Of a DNA stretch of 64,000 nt, positions 57,692-64,000 are shown piece after piece. The DNA is from Ostrinia nubilalis (lineage: Eukaryota > Arthropoda > Insecta > Lepidoptera > Crambidae). The notes under the pieces were generated by a model. That model made no database searches and had not been told where the DNA came from. It saw only the letters and a program-made list of their open reading frames with translations. Position 1 is the first letter of the stretch. Each line of letters begins with the position of its first letter. Location: contig NC_087096.1 of assembly GCF_963855985.1 (NCBI RefSeq), forward strand, positions 2,046,001-2,110,000, in the 5' to 3' direction. A program made the translations under genes and the position numbers.

Positions 57692-57905
57692 TCCTACTAA
57701 TATTATAAATGCGAAAGTTTGTATGGATGTCTGGATGTCTGGATGTGAACATGTTTGTTACTCTTTCACGCAAAAACTGCTGAACGTATTTTGATGAAAC
57801 CTTACAGTATTATTGTTTATAGCCCAGAATAACATATAGGCTATAATTTATGACGATCTGTGACAAACTAAATTTCACGCGGGTGAAGCCGCGGGCAAAA
57901 GCTAG
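57692..57905 (+). mobile_element. Non-autonomous Helitron, 214 bp
   Basis: Begins A|TCCTACTAATATTATAAAT and ends GCGGGCAAAAGCTAG|T, with a GCGGGTGAAGCCGCGGGC hairpin before the end. Same subfamily as the reverse copy at 18248-18445. Confidence 0.9.
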
Positions 57906-58463
57906 TGGTAAATAAAGAAGTGAATTATGTAGATGTAGAGTCTATATTGTTATAATAATTCTCGTAATTAATTTTAACATCGAAATAATGCATGTAGACA
58001 GGTAATCCGCTTCATAATAAGAAATTTGCTACAAGTCGTGAGCCGACACAAACATCCTTATTACAGTTCGTTAGCAAAATTACAATAATAATCACATAAT
58101 AATTACGTAAAAATAATAGTGACCTAATTCAAAAAGGAACAAATGTGTCTGCATCCAAAAAGGAAGTGTTGCTCATAGATGCAGTCCTTGACATTTCGCG
58201 AAGGCGATGATGCGTGTTGTACAGAAATTATTTGAATATTTTTGTAAGTCTCTAAATAACCGAGTTTCGTGGAATTTGTCTTAGAACATCATCCAAACAG
58301 TAGCCTATTAAAGATATGACTTGGCTTAGTGCTTTATGACAAGAATCTCCTTATTCTCAGTCGTGATAGTGCGCGTGCGACCTTTCAATCCCACTGTCAC
58401 GTAGACATTTATAAATATGCTATTTTAAAGTGTAAGTAATGCGGTAATATTTAAATATTAGAA

Positions 58464-58625
58464 AGAAAGAAAGAAAAATGTTTATTTGGTCCAAAACAAT
58501 TATTACAATTTTACAGTTCAAAGTATTTGTAAATGTTTGAACCAAAATGGTATCCGTTCAGCATTGTGTCCTGCTCTGAGGTAGACCCCAGAACAGGACG
58601 CTGTAATTCTGCGGAGGTAATACGG
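58464..58625 (-). repeat. Non-LTR-like 3' end with GAAA tail
   Basis: GAAAGAAAGAAAGAAAAATG then TTTATTTGGTCCAAAAC reads, on the minus strand, as a 3' UTR ending in a TTTC microsatellite. Confidence 0.55.
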
Positions 58626-59164
58626 TAATTATTACCGTAATTACTTAGCTGTTCCCAATTACCCTACTCTCCTCTACACTCTTGACAAAGTAGTCATAAT
58701 AATCATGAGTGGTCATTTGTTGTGAGCGGATCTTGCTCGCCTTATGAGATCTCACCATCTTTTCCTATTGATGATCAACTCTTTCACTCGTGCAGGAATA
58801 CCTAAATCAGTGTAAATACAAATGAGTAGGTCATCTTCGTAGAAACGCACCCAGCGCGGTTTGTATGTGAGCGCGCCAATATACGTATGCGGCGCGCACG
58901 CACACACTAACAAAATTTAGCGGGGATTAGCGGGGAGCCAGTCGTGGTTGCGCCTAAATGCAGGAAATGTCAATTAGTTCATGGCTATAAAAATACAATA
59001 TGTTCATTAGTTAGTAATACGTGTTTATCAGTGCAGTGTACAATCATTATATTCTTGTTCTTCTTGACCCTCCTAAAGTTGAGGTCAATTATTTCCGATA
59101 TTTGGCCAAAGACTTTAAATACTTCCTTGTTTTAAGTAACATTGCATTAAAACGTTACTTAACA

Positions 59165-59335
59165 GCGTACTTGACATGGTATTTAAATAAATAATAAATA
59201 AATATCCTTAGACATTTTTACACTGCGCTTCTAGTCCCAAACTAAGCAAAGCTTGTACTATGGGTACTAGACAACGGATATAAACATACTTAAATACTTT
59301 TTTTTTGTAAATACATACTTATTATACATAGAAAA
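59165..59335 (-). repeat. Dispersed lepidopteran-type repeat, AT tail
   Basis: CTTCTAGTCCCAAACTAAGC and TGTACTATGGGTACTAGACA are recalled as a common intronic repeat in Lepidoptera; a TAAATAAATA run marks the minus-strand 3' end. Confidence 0.5.
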
Positions 59336-60518
59336 ATTAAAATTGCAAAGGTTAAAAAAGCTTTTAGTATGGGGACCAGATAAATTGATGACCATAAGTA
59401 ATAAAAATTAGATACCTCAAAGTAACAAAAATATACTAATGTGCATTTATGACGCAGAGCAATGAGGGATTTCACGAAACCCATGCCGAAATTAGAGTGA
59501 AAGTCGATCATTCTCATGTCACACTACCCTACGAGGTGACAGAGAATTAGCGGGTGTATTACTATGACTTATGTAGAAAACGCGAGTATTATTTACATTT
59601 TTTGTTTCTATTTTTGTTTACATGATGACAAAGGGTTCCCCGACCCCAGAGTGCCCGGGCAAAGTGTGCCACGGCCGTGTGAATTATTGAAGCGAAAACA
59701 TTATTAATTGCGACACAGCACGGCCCACCGTTGGTTTATACTTTATTGTTCTTTTGCTGACCCCTCGCTTTGGGAATTGGCGATAGCTTCTGCCGTATTG
59801 TTGAGTATTGAGTGCTTTTTTGTTTGTTTAATGTACTGTCAATATGCCAATCGTGTTGATTGAACAATTCATTTATTTCATGACCATTTAAAAAAGTTTT
59901 GAAGACAACTTAGAAGGTGAACATAACTATAAATAGATGATGGCAATAGGTAAATAAATCCAAATATTTAATGGACTAATTTCGCTAATCGTTTTTATTT
60001 CAAGGAGCAAGCATCGCATAATACCTGCACGGCACGTCAATTTAAGTCACAGTAACCTTGTAAAGTTAAACAATCTTTCGTCTATACCTAAAACTATTAA
60101 AATTCACAGCTCCCAATGAATAGTCAATCCCTGTTATATTACAAAACAAGCAAGATTCTCCAAAAGCAACAAACAATCCAGCTTATAATTCTCGCCGAGT
60201 CGCTTACATATTCACAACTGTAACACAGTTAGATCCCAGTTTACCTGGTAAGTCCTCGGTGCTTAGTCTCCAAATAGGGCGAAATGCGCATATCTAATAA
60301 GCTTTCTAACTGTTACTAATCTCATTTAAATATTTGCCACTGAAGGAAAGCGAGGACTGGCAGAGTGCCACCGTCAAGGTCTGCCACAGTTGCTTGAAGT
60401 GTCAGTAAATCATGTGCAAAGTGTAAGAGACGAACTATTGATGGAAAAAATGCGGAAGGCATATTTTTATTAAATTAACCTTGCACACGTAGGTACAAAT
60501 CTTTTAGTCCCAAACTAA

Positions 60519-60632
60519 TCCTTTTACTAATAAAAAGTTACACAGTTGTTAACTGTTTTAAAATGTCATTTCCATACTAAACGTCACTTTAAAACACTAT
60601 TCAACGAGCGTGTAAGTTTTATTAGTAAGGGG
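60519..60632. repeat. MITE, ~114 bp
   Basis: CCTTTTACTAATAAAAAGTT and, reversed, CCCTTACTAATAAAACTTAC form the ends; the middle is AT-rich. Confidence 0.7.
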
Positions 60633-61803
60633 GTAAATGTATAAAGAAAGCTAAAAATACCGATATTTTGTAACTACCACATACTTAAATGACAGTTCTC
60701 CCCGGTTCTCCTAGTGCAGGCCAAATCCCTTATTCACCATTGGTAAATATGATTATTATTTATGATGCATAAAAATATCTAGATCAATACAAACAGATTC
60801 CTATTCTAATAAATTGCCTATTGTCACAGCATTTCTAGTGGATAATATCCTTTTGCTCACCAATGCGTCTAGAATCTAAACAACCTATTTACACTATAAA
60901 AATCATGCTCAATGCATTCTTTACGTGTGCCGAACATAATTCATATCGCGTTCGCAGCGTGTATTATTACAGCGTTTAATATGTAAGTAGACTTACTGTT
61001 TCCCCTCACGTGTGGTCAAAGGATTGCAGTCGGTGCACAGCATTCATATTTCATTTTCCTATGCGGCATTCGATTTCTATGACTTCAAAGGCTGTGTAAT
61101 GATAAAATTGTGGTGGCAAAATGGAAAACTAAGATAGCATTGATTGGTATATATTCAGGACAGTAGACAATAATCTAGGAGGTAGGATAATAAAAGTAAT
61201 ATTATGTTGTAGATCAAATTAATAGGCCCCTTTTAATAACCGTAACAAATTGTACAAAAAACAATAATAAATTAGTATTACCTAACACTAAACATTAATT
61301 GATACCGACACATTTTTTATGTAATGTATAGTTATTAATCAAAATTAAACCTATTACGAAACACCTAACAAATTATAAAAAATACCTTCAGTTACCAACG
61401 TCGTCGTCACTTTAAAAATATTACCTCCTCGTCCTACCCGTAGACAGGTAAAAAGTAGCAAAATTCAAATATCCCGCACAAGATTCACACCTGAAACACA
61501 CCCTATATTTTATCACGTTCCAAAGTCACAGTGCGAAGTAACAGGAATTCAATTTGCGCGTCTCTTTGGACTGCGTTGTGCCAACCGTGAACAACGCTGC
61601 CAAAGGTGTGCATGAGCTTGGTCTCTATGCATTTGCCAATTTGGAAATACGCTTCCAAACACGTTCGTATTTATCAAAGGGTCGTCGCTTTGAATCACTG
61701 TCCTACCTGTGCAGTTGTGTACTAAGACAGATGTAATTAATATGATAGATTTGTAACTTTATTAACTAGATTTATGAATCGCCTAATGTTTTTGTGACCC
61801 TTA

Positions 61804-61905
61804 TGCTGAGTTGCACCTCCTAATTTTGACCGTAACTACAACGATAACCGGTATTTTTCGTATGGAATCTGGCAGATTTTTGACGTTTGTTAAAGTTAGT
61901 AAGTA
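61804..61905. repeat. Palindromic MITE (GGCTGAGTTGCACCA family) copy 7, right end lost
   Basis: Starts TGCTGAGTTGCACC and keeps ATAACCGGTATTTTTCGTAT and TTTTTGACGTTTGTTAAAG; the closing arm is gone. Confidence 0.8.
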
Positions 61906-63498
61906 ATTTGACAAATTATTCAAGCAAACAAAAGTGCACGTCTGATATCCTGTCAACTTTTTAAAATCTAGTAGTACTTAATTATAAAATATTACCGCAT
62001 CATCTGTCGGGTGGATGATCGCCTCTTAATGCTTGTTCAGTATTGTACTCGCCTACGCTATTGTAATGTCAATTAACAATCATATTGCATCGTCATTATT
62101 TTTATATAATAACATCGTATTATTATTCTTGACACAACTAGCACTTGTACAAGAAATGAGGTGTTGTGACACTTTCTCTCCTTTTTTATCACTGTGAAAT
62201 TGCGTAACTCGTTCAATCACCCTGTATTACATGAAGGTGTACAAGAATACCGGTGAAACCTTTTTCAATTTTCAATAAGTGTTTATGTAAAAGGGTTGGA
62301 GAACAGCGTGGTGAGACTAAAAGTTTTGCATAAACACATTCTCTGTACATTTACATGTTGTAGCGGGTTCATAACTGAAACCTGAAACAGTTGAAAGAAA
62401 GGAATGTAAATGAGGTTTATTTATAAAAAACATTTCAGCTGCATTGTGTGATCTCGTTTTAACGAAGACTCTTGATATAAATATAGAAAACGATGTGAAA
62501 ATCGTGAAATAGAAGCAGCTGCGATGAATTTTGCAGAAACAAGCGTAATGGAATTCGGTGACTCGGCGAAATATTTTGATATATTATACTATAATCTGTC
62601 TCTTTCACTTACCCCGGGGTGCTGGTATGAATGACGAATATAGTGAAGCCAATATAAAAACAGTTTTACGAGTAATGCCCCCATCGGCATCGCTTCAATG
62701 CGTATGGTAGAGAAGGTTTATGACGTGATATTTTATTTCAGGACCTATCTGTTTATTTTAGAGAGGAGGACATTTTAAGGTTTTAAATATTTAAGGGTCC
62801 AGTGGAGATAATCAATGTTACAGATTCGGAGGTGATTAGTAATTAGCAGGTAACCATAACAGGTTAAGAAAATTATCTTTATATGCAGGTACTTATGTGC
62901 CTACGATAAATTCAATGACTTAAGTACTCGTAGCTGCTAATATGGACAAAACATTGAGTGCCAGTTATTTGCAATGTTCTATAACATTCAATTAGTCACT
63001 TACTTTTCTAAAAGATCTGTTAAATGTAATTGAATTTTCTCTTTTTACAAAAGTGTTAACTTACGTAAACAATTTACTTCAACACTACCTCATTATTTGC
63101 GTTACGAAATCGCTGAGACAATTATATTCATTATATCCTTTCATTTCCTAAAGCACTTATGTCACATTAGGTATTTCTACAAACTGACATGGCCATATTA
63201 TTATTATTACAAACGGTTGGTTGCCAAACTGGTATTTAGTGGTCGGACCAGCTGATTGCATTTTGAAAGTACTTGCATATTTCCGATGAACGGCGACTGG
63301 GGGCATACCAGACGAATTCTTAGCCTGATCGAGGACTATTATTATTACTAGAATACGTAAGCCTACTTGTTTGAGACTTTCAATTACTAAGGTACAGTCA
63401 CAGCACATGAGACTATGTATATTTGAAAAATGATCTGTATTACAACTAGATAAGACGCCCACTGTTTAGCTTGATATACTGTCGTACTTTTATATTTC

Positions 63499-63605
63499 GT
63501 TCGTTCGTTCGTTTTAGCCAAATGACGTCCACTGCTGGACAAAGGCCTCCCCCAAGCTTTTCCACAATGGACGGTCCTGCGCGGCCCGCATCCAGGCTCC
63601 TCCCA
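63499..63605 (-). mobile_element. RTE-like 3' end, GAAC-tailed
   Basis: The plus strand reads CGTTCGTTCGTTCGTTTTAG then GACGTCCACTGCTGGACAAA. Same subfamily as 20034-20183, reverse orientation. Confidence 0.85.
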
Positions 63606-63747
63606 TTCTAAAATGTATTATTAGACAATTATTTACCGTAGACTAGGCCCATAGCGTACTACGAAGGATGTCTTAAATTTAGTATGTAATTTGACTGTTC
63701 CTCGATGATGGTGAAAAGATTGACTATCACTATTTAATATGTTAAAC

Positions 63748-63820
63748 ATCAGTCATCGTCAGTTTCAGAAAAATAACGTCCACTGCTGGACAAAGGCCTC
63801 TTCCATGGATTCCCACAGCC
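63748..63820 (-). mobile_element. RTE-like 3' end, short
   Basis: ACGTCCACTGCTGGACAAAG and GGCCTCTTCCATGGATT repeat the same terminus a second time within 250 bp. Confidence 0.8.
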
Positions 63821-64000
63821 GATAATGTTTTGAACAAATTTTATTATTTGTAGACCCCACAACTAGTTAGTCAAGTAATAAATTAACGTCACCAGTGACT
63901 AGTCGGCTGCACTTTACCGCAGTCAATGCATCCCAGACATTGTCCTTGCGACAGTAATGCCATCCGAACCTCCTTTCGAAAATACCTCTCTCGGATGCAG

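Larger units (their letters stand above)
56781..64000. other. Right-hand AT-rich stretch, intronic or intergenic
   Basis: Apart from the Helitron at 57692, the repeats at 57340, 58464 and 59165, the MITEs at 60519 and 61804 and the two RTE ends at 63.5 and 63.75 kb, I see no gene. No chitinase exon was recognised. Confidence 0.55.

Noticed and set aside
61554..61736. 60-codon plus-strand stretch near the right side
   Set aside because: No family resemblance, no splice borders; probably chance.

Overview
The window looks like nuclear DNA of a moth or butterfly (Lepidoptera). It is AT-rich and intron-rich, has spliced exons with GT-AG borders, and is packed with repeats typical of lepidopteran genomes: short A|TC...CTAG|T Helitrons, RTE 3' ends with ATG/ATC-type tails, jockey- and CR1/L2-like non-LTR elements, TTAA-flanked piggyBac-like elements and many palindromic MITEs. 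No bacterial-style operon, CRISPR array or rRNA was seen.

The only host protein gene I can support is the 5' part of a group III chitinase (Cht7 type) on the plus strand. Four coding exons join in consistent phase: a membrane-anchor exon (33913-33991), a basic Ser-rich linker exon (35850-36049), and two exons carrying the first half of GH18 catalytic domain 1 (38332-38569 and 45278-45457). The second of these holds the active-site motif DGLDIDWE. The start-codon exon and everything after 45457 were not found. Either the next intron runs past 64000 (more than 18.5 kb) or a short exon was missed. A tRNA-Leu(TAA) gene lies antisense inside the 6.7-kb third intron.

Layout: 1-5068 is a deep nest of TIR elements, a palindromic MITE and a jockey 3' end. 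5069-14968 is mostly unique AT-rich DNA with a few repeats. 14973-17694 is a piggyBac-like element holding a second TTAA element, which holds a Helitron. 18248-20183 has a Helitron, two RTE 3' ends with target duplications and a fold-back element. 20881-26400 is a 5.5-kb TIR element with a 10-bp target duplication, full of nested elements. 29861-32036 is a CR1/L2-like retrotransposon split by a 783-bp Helitron whose empty site can be read exactly. 33913-45457 is the chitinase. 46778-47970 is a TIR element, 51894-52120 a Helitron, 54059-56681 a jockey-like element with a 750-codon open RT frame, and 57692-63830 holds scattered Helitron, MITE and RTE pieces.

The most unusual points are: (1) a tandem triplication (3 x 169 bp) of most of chitinase exon 35850-36049 with its splice donor, where the two extra copies keep their reading frame but lack an acceptor; (2) nested elements whose order of insertion can be read from target duplications; (3) large TIR elements that I cannot place in a superfamily. 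I found no convincing new multi-gene system.
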